This document shows positions 1-15,524 of a DNA stretch of 64,000 bases, piece by piece. The stretch is from Absidia repens (Eukaryota > Mucoromycota > Mucoromycetes > Mucorales > Cunninghamellaceae), in assembly GCA_002105175.1 (NCBI GenBank), contig MCGE01000018.1:248001-312000 (forward strand). The letters are read 5' to 3'. The translations under genes and the position numbers were made by a program. Position 1 is the stretch's first letter. Each line of letters starts with the position of its first letter. The notes beneath the pieces were generated by a model that was not told the DNA's origin, ran no database searches, and saw nothing but the letters and a program-made list of their open reading frames with translations.

Positions 1-1117
1 ATAACGTGTTACTATTTCTTCCTGTTATCAGGTTTTTTTTTGTTTTTTTGTTTTTTTATGTTTCTTACTCTATTGTTGATCAAAGACTTGAAGCATTTGA
101 GAATTTCCGCCTCCATTTGAAGATCAGCATCGGTCCTAAATATATGATAAAATGAGCTTTCCTTGCTTGAGGCTGCAAAATTTAACTGTAAGAAAAAGGT
201 AACTCACTTTTGTTCCCGTCTGTTTAGCGTTCCAATAACATTTGTGATAACTTGTAATCCTCTAGATTCGATAAACTGACGAACCCAGCTATAAAATTAA
301 AATTTATATGAGCATACATTCCAGATCAAGTATATAATTATCATTTTTACCTTAAGGGCATAGTACGAAGACTAACAGCCAAATGTGCCACCAACCTTGG
401 AGTAACGCCAGACATGTCAGGTTCCAAAAATTGCTTGATATAAAATTCAGGTGTGCTTTTGTCCGGATCCTTGTGTTCATGATGATGGCTTTTCTTGTTT
501 GAAGAACTGCCCATAGGTGCCGGTAGTGTTGTGTTAGCTTGTTTGTCCTGCGACACCATGAGCCACTTTTTATCAGTTGGAAAGGAAAGCATGGCAGCGC
601 GGGCATTGCTATCGTGAATACCACGACGAGTCTATAATGAAAAAGACGACGGGCAAAAAAAGAAGCATTAGATATAATTTTAGTGTCTATTTTATTGCAA
701 GCCAACTTACTAGCATCTTTTCAAACAGGGCTTCTACTTCTTTTTCAGGTAGGCCACCATAAGAGTCAGAAGAAAAACCAGCCATATCTGAAGAGTGAGA
801 GGTTGCAGGAGAATGACCAGCTATAAAATAAATGAACATACCAAAAGCATAAAGGTTAGTCAAACAGAGAAGATAAAATTGATCGTGCCCTGGTAAGATT
901 GGACCTTACCTGAATCATAATGATCGTCCAAATTGTAAGAAAGCGAGCTTGTGGTACAGACTTGATCTAGAGTAGCTTGTGATGACCAAGATCGTTGAGG
1001 AGGGAGTGTGTTTATATCTTTGTTGATTTGAGTGGCGAGAGTGGAGTTGCTTGGAAGGTCATAAGTTGTTCTGGGCCTTTCTTTCTTCTTATTTTTAGAC
1101 ATTCCAAAAAGTTCCAT
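1..1117 (-). CDS. Formin, N-terminal part (GTPase-binding/FH3 region), truncated by window edge
   Basis: Formins nucleate and elongate unbranched actin filaments at the tip, septum and bud site downstream of Rho GTPases. The exons I can join in phase are 1117-910, 820-711, 631-351, 288-208, 165-69 and 21 to beyond base 1. The translation shows the regulatory N-terminus: a disordered start, then PEKEVEALFEKML, then TDKKWLMVSQDK, then PEFYIKQFLEPD and WVRQFIESRGLQVITNVIG, then a segment with EAEILKCFKSLINNR. This order matches the Drf_GBD and FH3 regions of diaphanous-type formins. The FH1 proline stretch and FH2 actin-binding domain would lie outside the window. The acceptor at 166/167 was chosen because the nearer AG at 173 puts a stop in frame. 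Family is fairly sure; the last exon edge is less so. Confidence 0.75.
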
Positions 1118-2025
1118 GGTGAGAACAATTCATATAGAACGTTTAAAAAACAAAAAAATTGTAATATATAATAAAAAAAACAAGTCAAGGGACTATATTT
1201 ATTTTTTACAGAAAGAAGAGCAAAAAGGAATAAAATAAGAAAACGAAAAGAAAAGCATTTTATGGACATGCAGTTTTTATACATTCAAACCCCGCGATTT
1301 CTTGCTCTCAGGTCGACGACTCTTTTTAATTTCCGTGATATTATTAAAATGATTGCAGACTATTTAACTACAAATAAATATTATATTATTATATAAAAAA
1401 CTTGGTACCTCCATTTACTTACCATGTTATTTTTATTTTACATATTTCTATGTTTCCATTACTTGAAGTTTTCGAGAGACAAACAAAGCGACATTTCCTT
1501 CATTGTTTTCATTAAAGCACTCAAGGCGTTAAAACTCAGAATATTCATTGACACCTTTCCATCATCACACCCTCAGTCTGCATCCAAAATTCAAAACTTA
1601 ACAAATTGATATATATATATATATTTATATATAATTATACAGCATAATGTTGCCCAAACCAGCATTAGACTTACAGTAAAGCCCAGAGCAAAAAATATGC
1701 TTTATTCGCGTTTGCATGAAAAAAAAAAAAAAAATGGCGTGTATCCATGACTCGCCATTTTACATTTTGAATTTTTTCCACCTAAAACAACAGCATTTTT
1801 CTTTATCCCTCACTTGCCAACCAGACAGCCTTCCTTCCCACTTTCAGGACAACTGATACTGAGCGCAGTTAAATTCTCGGTGCTATATATTTTCATACTT
1901 GAATCTCATTTGCCTCCAAAAGATTATGCAAATGCATAAAAATCACCCCACCTCGACTCACCCTCAGGATTCTGCTGACCCGTTATAACACGTAGAAGTT
2001 ATATAAGTGTGGAGTTTGTTCAGTA
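1118..2025. other. Intergenic, AT-rich, no supported gene
   Basis: This lies upstream of the formin gene. I see AT-rich DNA, a short TA repeat near 1609-1637 and an A-run near 1720-1735. No open frame here has codon structure or splice sites I would defend. Confidence 0.6.
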
Positions 2026-2396
2026 CTAATCAAACTTCTGGTTCATCAACCAATATCCGAAGTGTCGGAAAATTTTATCTTTTTCGTCTCCACCACAAAT
2101 GTACTGACCCATATAGTTTAGGATCATACTGTGGACGCATTTTTTTACGCGATCGAGTTGAGACGAGAACTGTATAGAGAAAATGTTTGCTAGTTGTGAG
2201 AAGAGATGACGAACTTTTCAGCTTAAATCGCTCAAAAAAGTGTGTATCAATACTCATCTCTTCCAAGGGACATCCTGTATTAATGTAGTTTACTAGCAAA
2301 TGGAAGCTTCAACAATGATGCAATGATGTTCAGGAGTTGCAGGAATGTCATCGGATAAATATTTACGAGATATTTCATGTCTTCATTAATCGGCAT
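2026..2396 (-). pseudogene. Degenerate or unrecognised coding remnant upstream of RFT1
   Basis: Reading the minus strand from an ATG at 2396 gives MPINEDMKYLVNIYPMTFLQ and a further helical stretch to about 2300. The coding sense then continues one frame over (NYINTGCPLEEM, then THFFERFKLK). A last segment after an acceptor-like CTATACAG near 2172 reads LDRVKKCVHSMILNYMGQYI and ends KIFRHFGYWLMNQKFD before a TAG at 2028-2026. The segments read like protein but need a frame change near 2298 and a very short intron with a GTTCGT donor. I do not recognise the family. It could be a decayed gene, or chance open frames in AT-rich DNA. Confidence 0.3.
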
Positions 2397-2484
2397 TTGA
2401 AATGTTGAAACGACAAATATGAGCTTTTGTGCCTTTTGAGACTTTTTTTCTTTCGTCTTTTTTTTTTTTTTTTTTTTTGTCGCC

Positions 2485-3588
2485 ATGTCCACAAAAACGG
2501 AACCTAAGGACCGAAACAACAATTCAAGTCAGAATGACAACGACCACTTATTATCATCAACAACGAAGGGAGCCTCATATCTTATTCTTTTACAACTCAT
2601 ATCTCGCATGCTTACATTTATTCTTCATCAAGTTGTTTTAAGATATACCACAGCTGAAACGTTTGGCATTGCGTCGGTCAAGTTGGAACTTTTACTCTCT
2701 ACCATTCTTTTTATATCACGGGAAGGCTACAGGTGTGCTCTCGTTCGTGGAGGTGATGCATCAACAACAACAACAACAACGAAGGACACAACGGACGCGA
2801 CTTCATCGGCGGCAAAAAACGACGATACACGGCATACAGCGGTGCCTGACAACACAGTGGCCGGTTTGGAACAAAAGGTGACCAACATATCGTATATACC
2901 TACAGCTCTCGGTTTGGTGACGACATGCTTTGCTTGTGGATATTACCTCAGCACCATTGACGACGTTGTGGCATCCACGTACCCGCATTATCGCACGTCG
3001 GTCGTGTTATTTGGCGCGGCTGCTTTGATTGAGCTTTGTGTCGAACCACTCTTTATTATGGCGTTGAATCGCATGTATTTCCAATTACGCGTGTCAGTCG
3101 AAGGTGTGGCTGTGGTCCTACGGTGCCTGATTACCTTTTCATTGACCCTGCTCGGCGCAAGACAAGTGAAGGATGGTGGTGATAATGCTTATGGTGTTTT
3201 GGCTTTTGCTTTGGCTCAATTCGTCTTTGGTTTGACGATGGCACTTGGCTATGCTGGCTTCTTCTTATACAAGGTGAAACGAAACGAAATGACACTATCA
3301 AGTCTCTTTCCTAAAAAATTGAAATCATCGGATGGCATGTAAGTTGTGGAATCCACCTCTTCCTCCTATTCAAGCGGAACGAAACTAGTGACATTGATTT
3401 TTTTTAGGGAATATTGGTTTGACTCTGCATTAACCACATTGGGTTCCACTTTGACGAAACAATCGCTGCTTAAGCATGTACTTACTGAAGGTGACAAAAT
3501 GTTGGTATCGGTATTGAGCTCTGACAGCGATCAAGGGGTCTACGCGTTTGTGGTGAATTATGGTAAAAATAAGAAGAAAAGCGTATAT

Positions 3589-3634
<46 letters not shown>

Positions 3635-4527
3635 AAGCCTGTCTCATCCTGAACTTTTATATCGTTCTTTTTTTACAGGCTCCTTGATTGTCCGTATATT
3701 ATTCCAGCCATTAGAGGAAACCGGTCGGACATTATTCTCAAAGCTCTTGGGCAAGGCGGACTCGGTCAATGGAAAGACATCGGAAGACTCGAATAGGATG
3801 GCGATTGACGTGCTCATGCTTATCATACGTTTCCATGTCATACTTGGTTTGGTGTTTATGTGTTTTGCAACCAACTACACCTCTACCTTAATTGATCTTC
3901 TAGTTGGCAGGAAATGGTCCCAAAGTGCAGGCAATGCCCCCGTGGTACTCTCCTTTTACTGTGTCTACGTGCCTGTGATGGGTATCAATGGTATCACCGA
4001 GGGCTTTGTACAAGCTGTGGCATCCAAGTCTGATTTGGCCAAACTCAGTTACTATATGGTTGGCTTCTCATTATGTTTTATTGGTGCTGGCATCCTTTTT
4101 ATGCATGTACTACAGTTGGGTGCCATTGGATTGGTATTGGCGAACATGTTTAACCTTGCTATTCGAATTGGTTACAGCTGGATATTCATTCGCAAATTCT
4201 TCTCCAGATCTGATTCTAAGAACAAGTTGGCATTAACCTCATGGTTACCTAGCGGTGCGACTTTACTTGCTTTTGGTGTATCATGGGTGATAACTCGCTG
4301 TTCTGAACTATGGATTGGATGGCAATCATTGTCGCAAAAGGCTTTACATATCGGTGTTGGTGGTACATGCTTTGCTCTAGTGTGTCTAGTTATGTAAGTT
4401 GTATTTTGACTTGATAGAAAATACAATGTGAAACTCACAAAAATATTCATACATATCATTTAGGACGATGAAAGATAGATCATTCATTAGAGAAATCCAA
4501 CAACTGCTGAAGTCAAAACGATCCTGA
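2485..4527 (+). CDS. RFT1: RFT1 homologue, ER lipid-linked oligosaccharide translocation protein
   Basis: RFT1 is a multi-pass ER membrane protein needed for moving Man5GlcNAc2-PP-dolichol across the ER membrane in N-glycosylation; whether it is itself the flippase is disputed. Exons 2485-3338, 3408-3562, 3679-4393 and 4464-4527 join in phase to 595 residues, normal for the family. The N-terminus has the family signature around ASYLILLQLISRMLTFILHQ followed by VLRYTTAETFGIASVKLELL and REGYRCALVRG. Later segments include QPLEETGRTLFSKLLG and NGITEGFVQAVAS, followed by hydrophobic helices. A Thr/Asp/Ala-rich insert lies at about residues 90-125. Intron 2 contains a TG microsatellite. The start is the ATG just after a T-run; no upstream in-frame ATG is available. 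Confidence 0.92.
3591..3633. repeat. TG dinucleotide microsatellite inside RFT1 intron 2
   Basis: An uninterrupted TG run of about 43 bases lies between the donor at 3563 and the acceptor ending at 3678. It opens spurious reading frames (VCVCVC, HTHTHT) on both strands, which should not be annotated. It is expected to vary in length between strains. Confidence 0.95.
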
Positions 4528-4747
4528 TTATGAAATGTGATAGTAGTATTATTTATTTGGTGGCAGGAAAATTCGGAAACTGTGTCCGTTGATTTACATA
4601 AATTATCATTCACTCCGATTTTTTATTTTATCGCTTCTCTTCCCATTGCCCCACCCTTGTCTCTTCAGACTTTTATATTATTTATTGCAACACCCCACCC
4701 CCATTCCACTCTTTTTATTATATCTATACATACTTCTTATACCACAC

Positions 4748-5700
4748 ATGCTTGTTATCGCTACCTATTTTGTCTCGCTTTTATTTTTTTATGTATTGGC
4801 CCTACCTTTGAAGAAGGACCAACAAACAGTACTCGAACAAACCTCAGCAGTATTGGAATACGAGTCGACCATCTTGCCATCTTCAACAATACCTTTACCA
4901 AAAGTTATATCACACACACTGTCCACCGGCTTGACCGACTACTACGAAAATATTGTGGATCAGGTCATGGAAACGACGATAGACGACATTATCACTGCTG
5001 CTCCTCACGCTTACGATTTGCTCTATCCTGGCTACGGTAAGATGCTCTCTCCCCTTTTTTCTACGTTTGCTTCTCCTTCCTTGAAGATTGGAACCTCCGC
5101 TTTACTAACGTGACCCCGCCTTTCTCCTCTTTTTGAATTTTTTTTGTCGATTACATGATTCAAGATTGTCAAGTATCCACATGTTCCTTTATCAGCACAC
5201 TTCGCGACCACCTCAATCTTATGCGGGCAAATTTGATTGCCTCCGTACATCCACTTTTTGACTCCAATTTACCAGTACTATTATCCAAGTTAACTCTCAG
5301 CAACAACGATGATGACTTTACTGGTACAGCTGATACGATGACGAACCAAGTGATGGAATTATTGATTGTGTTGAACCAACGGTTATCGATTCAATTGGGA
5401 CTTATCATCAATGCCAACGATGCTGCAAGGATCATCATTCACCAATCTGTCCCTCACCATTCTTCGAAACGTCAGTTTTCTCGTACTCGCCGTCGTCGAT
5501 CGTCATCCAAACAGTTTTCCTGGCATGCTCATGAAAATTTGTCGTGGAATTCTGACGGGGTCAACAACTACAAGGACAGGGCAAACAAGGCATTGACGGA
5601 ATGGTTGCACCTCTGGCTCTCTGATATTGAAAATATCTTATATACACAATTCGATGACCGTATTGAAGATGTTATTAGGAACGCTATAGCTGATGAATAA
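4748..5700 (+). CDS. Predicted secreted protein of unknown function
   Basis: Exons 4748-5036 and 5165-5700 join in phase (GAT codon split across the intron) to 274 residues. Starting at the ATG at 4748 gives a typical signal peptide: MLV, then a hydrophobic core (IATYFVSLLFFYVLAL), then PLKKDQ. The earlier in-frame ATG at 4589 would bury this signal, so 4748 is preferred. The mature part is helical, with two cysteines close together just after the splice (DCQVSTC), and an Arg/Ser-rich segment (about residues 200-220) before a C-terminus rich in Trp, Asp and Ile. It follows RFT1 on the same strand by 220 bases. I do not recognise a family. Confidence 0.65.
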
Positions 5701-6890
5701 ATCCCTATTTGTCTTAGTTTATAGACTCTTTTCTTTTTTTTTTTTTTTACTATTTTGTCCATGCACTTTTATTGCGTATGTAGAGTAGTATCCACATTCG
5801 TTGTCCTTCCCTCCCCCTTACTTTTTTTTTATTCGACCTTTTTTTCTTTCTTTTGATTATCGTTTGTAAATACAAATTTGGTTTTGAAATAAAAATCCAT
5901 TGATCTTACCAATATTGAATTGTTTTCGAATTTTGCACTGTGTCTTTCTCATTTGATCGACCGCCAAATCTAGTAATTGAATGCACTTTTTTTTTTGTTG
6001 ACCAGGTTTTCCAAGGCTCGAGCTTAAGGTTATACAGGATATTGTTCTTAATAAATTCTTCCCATGAACCTCTTGACCTTTCCTAACCTACAGGATATGA
6101 TGGAAAAAAAAACAAAAAAAAAAACTCTTGCTCAAAGTTATATGATATTATGTTTCATAGAAATATCGAGTGTATCATACGCTATTTTCAAACGATTCAA
6201 AGCAGCCATCGTTCATATTATCAATGTTTGTTCCAGATAAAAAAAAAAAAAGTGATGAGTCGATTGTCAACCAGGGCACAAAAATATGCTTTCACCTATA
6301 TGATACTTTTTTTATTTTATTTTTTGATTTCTTTACGAGGAAAGCGCTCTTCCGAGCAAAACGGAAACATAGATGTGGTGGTAATAGAGGGAGAGGAATT
6401 GTCACTCACTACCCTATGATCCATGCTATTTTTTCAAAATTGGTATGAAGATCCATTCCCACATCATGGTGTGTTTTCAGAAAACAGTTGATTATTACAG
6501 TATGATAATGAGTCAGTTGACAATAATGTTACCATAAAAAGAGGCGTATCACTTCTTACTTTTTGAAGGTTGATTCCGTGCATGATTAAAATTTAAACCT
6601 TCTTCTTTGTGCAAGCTGCAAGGCTGTTCATAGATGAAAAGGGAAAAGTTTCAGGGAGTGGAATTAAAAAAACATGATAGCTGAAAAGGTTAACAATTTT
6701 TTTTTTTTTTTGGGGGGGACAGGATGGAGGCAGGGACCAGATGGGGTAATCCAAATAAAAAAATAGGATCCACTTAAAAAGGCGAATCGGGATTTGAATG
6801 TGAATATAAATATGATTTTTTTTATTTCTTCAACGTTTTCTTTCTTCTGTTTATTTTTTTTTTATTACAATAATATCCACAAATTGAACA
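5701..6890. other. Intergenic, poly-T rich, no supported gene
   Basis: This contains the 3' region of the secreted protein, with an AATAAA near 5889, and the upstream region of the next gene. Homopolymer T and A runs are common (for example 5736-5748 and 6697-6711), with a short G-run beside the last. Open frames around 6150-6448 are short, overlap each other and lack a sensible composition. Confidence 0.6.
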
Positions 6891-7838
6891 ATGGTCGACT
6901 TTTTATCATCACCCGTTTTATTTCCCTCCGATATGGATTCATCTAAACTTACTGCTGATCCCACCTTCAAATTACCAGAATCGACTAATTGGGCTGATCA
7001 TGATTATTACAACACAATGATTGACAAGTCCATGGCAAGTTTGACTCATTTGATCAAGCTTGAACCTGTCAAGGAAAACGACATTCATGTCTACTCGTCT
7101 TTTATCAACACCACCTTGTCACCAAAGATCGCATCCGTTTTAAATCAAAAACCAGCTACTTGCATTCCTGATCATAATATTGACAATGATTACTCCCAGC
7201 GGTTGACTTTACTGACGATGGCTCAATCTATGGCTCATGCGTATACACTTGCCCTGCCCCCTAATTCTCCTGGTATTCTCCACCATCAAGACAATACTGC
7301 TGCTGATGAAGGACAAAAACAGTTGCGTGCCAACCTTCGTGGCGCTTTGGACGTTGTGGAAAACGACATACAGCGAAATGGGCAAGACTCTTTGTACTCC
7401 TTCTCGCAACTACCGAATGGCAATGTCGGTGAATCCAGCTTTTATCAAGATGACATTGGTGATGACTGGTCATGGCGTGAAGACTTTATCAATGTGCCTG
7501 ATCTTGTGCATTCGGTTTGCTCCTCCCCCTCTTCTCATTCGCTTGTGGATGACCAACAACCATCAACCCCGGTGCTCTTAGAAAGCGGCATCTCTTCTCA
7601 TTTGGATGACAACTGCTCGCCTCAACAAATGGATATAGAAATCACCGGTACTTTATCATCATCATCAGCATCATTATCATTATCAAACATTCCGCAACAG
7701 GTCCATGACAAGAAACGGAACAAGAATTTCAAGAACTGGATGGTCAAGGTGAAACAAACAACGTCAGCCATGAAGCAAGATTGTATGAAATCCGTATCAA
7801 ACACGTCTCGAAAATTACGTCAATGGATCAAGAACTAG
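6891..7838 (+). CDS. Hypothetical protein, 315 residues, single exon
   Basis: An uninterrupted frame opens with MVDFLSSPVLFPSDMDSSK after a T-rich leader. The first 150 residues are of mixed composition with helical stretches (SQRLTLLTMAQSMAHAYTLA). The middle is acidic and Ser-rich, with DDIGDDWSWREDFINVPD at about residues 189-206. The C-terminal 45 residues are strongly basic and look amphipathic (KKRNKNFKNWMVKVKQTT, ending RKLRQWIKN). There is no signal peptide or membrane helix. The acidic middle and basic end suggest a soluble regulatory or nucleic-acid-associated protein, but that is a guess. I do not recognise a family. Confidence 0.65.
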   Translation: MVDFLSSPVLFPSDMDSSKLTADPTFKLPESTNWADHDYYNTMIDKSMASLTHLIKLEPVKENDIHVYSSFINTTLSPKIASVLNQKPATCIPDHNIDNDYSQRLTLLTMAQSMAHAYTLALPPNSPGILHHQDNTAADEGQKQLRANLRGALDVVENDIQRNGQDSLYSFSQLPNGNVGESSFYQDDIGDDWSWREDFINVPDLVHSVCSSPSSHSLVDDQQPSTPVLLESGISSHLDDNCSPQQMDIEITGTLSSSSASLSLSNIPQQVHDKKRNKNFKNWMVKVKQTTSAMKQDCMKSVSNTSRKLRQWIKN

Positions 7839-8383
7839 AATAGATTGTTTTTTATAGTTTTATTGTTTATTGTAGATATTATATCATTTTAGATAGTGTA
7901 CATATTGCTTTTTTTTTTTTATTTTTTGTTATTATTTATTTATCAATCAAGTATACTGGTTATGCTATCATCAATTAACGTATTTAGTTTAGTTGACTCT
8001 CTTTTGTTACCAATCAAAAAAATAAAAACTTACTTTTATTTTGTCCTAATTTTTTCTATTGTTTTTATTAGCATTATCATTCAATGCATCAAATCATCTT
8101 CAATGTCTGTGTGTTTTCCATATACAAATAAGCATATAACTCTCGTACCACCATGTGTTGACGATGTGCTGGAAAACCACACTCCGCCCACGCATTGTCA
8201 ATGAACCATACGTACGAGGATCATGCCATTCGTAACATTTTAGACACACATCCATGTGGGTTTATTTTTTTTTTATTCCAATTATGTTCGTAAAACCTCG
8301 TCCATCCATAAAAATAAAAACTTTTTATATTATTTATTAGTGATGCCCATATATGTCAACACCCTGATCCTAATATTTTTTTT
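7839..8383. other. Intergenic, AT-rich
   Basis: This is the 3' flank of the preceding gene. It has several T-runs and AATAAA-like sites near 8021 and 8312. No supported gene. Confidence 0.55.
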
Positions 8384-8558
8384 TTAATGTATCTCCCTCC
8401 TCTCACTATCGATGGGTAAAGACTGTTTTTCATCCATTTCCTTTTTCGACCCATACGCTGATGTGATGTTGGCATCCTGTTCTGAGTCAAAAATGAAAGG
8501 TCTTTTGTAACGTAGGACATGAATGACCGTGCTTATAGTTTCACTATGCTCCCCCCAC

Positions 8559-8605
<47 letters not shown>

Positions 8606-8936
8606 TCCTTCATACCTTGAAGCACCAGAGCAAGCGAAAAAAAAAAAACCTTTCGATTGTTTTTTCAACGTTTCATTGACGATCACTTACTTTTTAAGCC
8701 AAGATAATAGTGCATGATCGGCTTTTTGTACTCACGCCATACCTGTAATTGCTCATTGAGTGAACTAAAGTCTAGAAACTCAATTTTATTCGTGGAGAAC
8801 CGTGACGATGTCACTTTTTTTTTTTCATGCGTCCACCACGGTTCTTTTTTAAACCCCATTCAAGCGAGACCCATATTTTATGAAATCCCTCCAGTGTAAA
8901 TATTACATACAGCAGATAGAACACTGACGATAACAT
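8384..8936 (-). pseudogene. Probable broken protein-coding gene, unknown family
   Basis: From an ATG at 8936 the minus strand reads MLSSVFYLLYVIFTLEGF and then KIWVSLEWGLKKNRGGRMKK, a membrane-anchor-like start. It hits a stop just after an 11-base A run at 8816-8826. One frame over, sense resumes as FSTNKIEFLDFSSLNEQLQ, then WREYKKPIMHYYLGLK up to a GTAAGT donor at 8690. A later segment, after a 43-base T run on the plus strand, reads VLRYKRPFIFDSEQDANIT and ends SLPIDSERREIH before a stop at 8384. One inserted or lost A in the homopolymer would join the first two parts. The splice phase to the last part does not close with the GTAAGT donor, though it does with a GTATGG donor at LNEQLQ. This may be decay or sequencing error in homopolymers. 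Confidence 0.4.
8562..8604. repeat. Poly-T tract, 43 bases
   Basis: An unbroken run of T lies within the putative intron of the broken minus-strand gene, so it is an A-run on that strand. Confidence 0.95.
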
Positions 8937-9159
8937 GGTCAAACTTTTTTTTTTTTGTTTGTTTGGCACAAATACATCAGCTTTTCTCTTATTCTACACG
9001 TGCATGTACTCTATTATACATACGTACTGTACAGTACAATACAGTGCACTGTATGTATACACATTGGACAAGACCAACAATGTAAAAAAAAAAAAAAAAA
9101 AATTCTTTTTTGCATTCGTTAGAAATAATAATCGTCCAAATCAAAAATCTCAAAAAGCA

Positions 9160-10310
9160 TTTGAAAGCCCGACCACGTGAATATTTATTTTCTCCCTTTT
9201 TTATTATTTTCTCTCTCTCTTTCTTTCTTTTCTTCCGCCATTGAATTTTTTGAGGCCATGATGATCTTGGATTAGTGTCAGGACTAGTTTAGAAGGGTTT
9301 TCAGCTCAGTGATTACAACATGCATGGGAAAACCCTTTCATTTTGGATTCAGGATTTAGAGCCACCTTGGGTTGGCTTTTTGGATCCTCCATTTAGCTTA
9401 GTTTTACATTAGTTTGTCATCTCTATTTTGTATCTACATTTGAATAAAATATGCCCATTTTTTATTTGCTTCAAAGAAAAACTGTTCCATTAGTGTCTCT
9501 TTCATGTCTTTGCGAAGTGAATCCTAATCCCTTTTTTTATTTTTATTACCATCATCCCTTGTGATTCGTGTTGATCGTTGTTATGTTTCAATAGAGTATA
9601 TTCCTTTAGCTTTTGCCAAACTTGTCCTGTATATTATATTAGTCCCTCGCCTTACCATTATCCTGTTAGATTAGCGTTGAATATTCTTCCGACCTTCTAC
9701 TAGTCACCTTCAAAGCTCCCTCCAATAGATAGATCTTTTCCCACACTCGTTACAAAGAATTGGTTTATTATTTGCCAATATGTTCAATAAAATATAACCC
9801 ATTTGTTAACCCTCCCTTTTGACTCATCAAATTAGCTATGGTTGCTGGTTTAGGAGTATGTACCCTAACAAATTTACTTACGTATTTGATAGTTTCATGT
9901 ATTTCCCCAACGCCCTGAAGACCCAGCGACTGGCTGCCAGTCATCTATCCCCTTCATATTTAAAACATAGTCATATTCCTGCTCAACCAATCATATAACT
10001 AATTGTAGGTCGTGTTTCCCAGCTACCATAGAGTTATTTTGCACTGTTTTCTAATTCAACTATGCCTGTTTGTTTTCCCCTCCTCTCCCTCCCGAGACCT
10101 AGTGACTGGTTGACAGTTTTATATCATTGAATATGAAATGTGATCCTATTCCTACTCTACCATTCATATCAGTTACTTGGTTCGTGACGCCAGCATAACC
10201 TCCGCGGCACTAGATGCATTGAATATATCCAGCTCGACTTTTTTATTTTTTAGTTTTGCATGATATATAATACAAAGCATATTTCAACAACCTCCTCCAC
10301 TGACAGACGG
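9160..10310 (+). mobile_element. Dispersed 1.1 kb non-coding repeat, long copy A
   Basis: It starts near TTTGAAAGCCCGACCACGTG (CACGTG at 9174-9179), then a CT-rich leader (9190-9240). The conserved core begins TTAGTGTCAGGACTAGTTTA at about 9274 and runs through GGAAAACCCTTTCATTTTGG. An AATAAA follows at about 9443 and a second AATAAA at about 9786. The distal part (TAGTGACTGGTTGACAGTTT at about 10098) also matches the other long copies, and similarity fades after TTTCAACAACCTCC near 10300. No open frame of note. Class is undecided: a non-autonomous element, a solo LTR-like unit, or a family of non-coding transcription units. Confidence 0.7.
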
Positions 10311-10660
10311 TACATCAAGTTCTTGAAAGTGTAAGAATGATTTATTGAGTATAAAAAATTGCAACTAAACCATAAACCGCACACGCACATTATACACAAA
10401 AGATGTGTATTCATAATAACACCAGTAACTTTCATGAGTCAACCCCCCCGACATATAATAAACATAGATAAAACAAAGTTTAATGAGATAAACAAAACAA
10501 TTATAATCATTCAGCTGACTATATAGTAATTTAATCTAGCTAATATATATATAAATACTACGTCAACTATTTCTACACACCAAAAAAAAAACCCCCAAAA
10601 CCCCCCAAAAAAAACCTAACAGAATACAAAGGGAAAACAGTTTCCAATGACCACCAAGGA

Positions 10661-14622
<3,962 letters not shown>

Positions 14623-15524
14623 TCTAATATTGAGAGAATAATCGATAGAATAGTGAGCAAATATGTAGAAATAAAAAAAAAAAAAAAGAGAAGCGTAAAA
14701 ATTGTTTGTGCGGAATCAAACTCCGTATCTCGTTCAAAGTGTGGAAAACAAAGTCACCGGCGTATGGTCCTGCATTAATCTTCTCTTTTTTCTTGCAGCA
14801 CCTATGTTCTTTACGACATTTTGCTTGCAATAAAATTTGAACCATCCAAGTGACTTTGACATGATATTACTAGTTAGGTATGTGAATTGAGCATTCATCC
14901 ACATTTATAATACACGTTTGCCACAGGGTCCTATCCAGTCAAGCGACGGAGGTTGAAAACACGGAAATAGAAAATGCATATTTTTTTTAGCGTCAGTGAA
15001 TATCAGAACTACATGTTCATTAGATGAATGCCGAGTTTTCTTTAAGGCGTGATCGTATTTTTTTTTTTTTTTTTAGTGTTGTCTCTCTAAATGATTTTTA
15101 CGCACCTGAATTGAAATAATCATATCATCGAGCAAAGCTCTGGCATGAATTGAAGTCTTGAAACACCGCCGTCCAGTCCTCAAATTTATACAAGAAATTA
15201 GTCCCCTTCATCTTTTTATCAATATTATCGCACTGTAGGCTAGCATGAATAACTTATATCCGGTTGAATGAACATGTGCCAAACATTACCTAATGTAATG
15301 GTAGCTCAAATCGAATTTTTTCATTTCCCTAAAAGTACCCAAAAGATCGCTTTCCTTTTCGCAGGTGAAAATGATGTTACAGCGGAATGTCGTCTGATAG
15401 ATACGCCCCAAACAAGGCAGAACTCTAAGGCATCAACATGAAATTGAAGATATAGAAATAAGCAGATTCAGTCCTATTTGTCAACAAAAATAAACAAACC
15501 AAGCCAAAAGGGTAGTAGAAAAAA
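14623..15524. other. Intergenic, no supported gene
   Basis: Upstream region of the large unknown protein. It contains A and T runs (14670-14684, 15059-15074) and ordinary AT-rich DNA. A stretch near 14710-14790 reads vaguely like a tRNA T-arm on the minus strand but does not fold as a tRNA. Confidence 0.5.

Noticed and set aside
1424..1609. Plus-strand open frame of 61 residues upstream of RFT1
   Set aside because: AT-driven composition (Phe, Leu, Ile, Lys), no splice or family evidence.
3430..3636. Open frames rich in VCVCVC / HTHTHT
   Set aside because: They are produced by the TG microsatellite in RFT1 intron 2 and end outside exons.
9160..10310. Calling the 1.1 kb repeat an LTR retrotransposon
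   Set aside because: I see no TG...CA ends, primer-binding site, target-site duplication or internal coding region between copies, so the class is left open.
14700..14790. tRNA-like stretch (TTTGATTCCGC on the minus strand)
   Set aside because: The T-arm pairs poorly and no matching acceptor stem or A box could be found.
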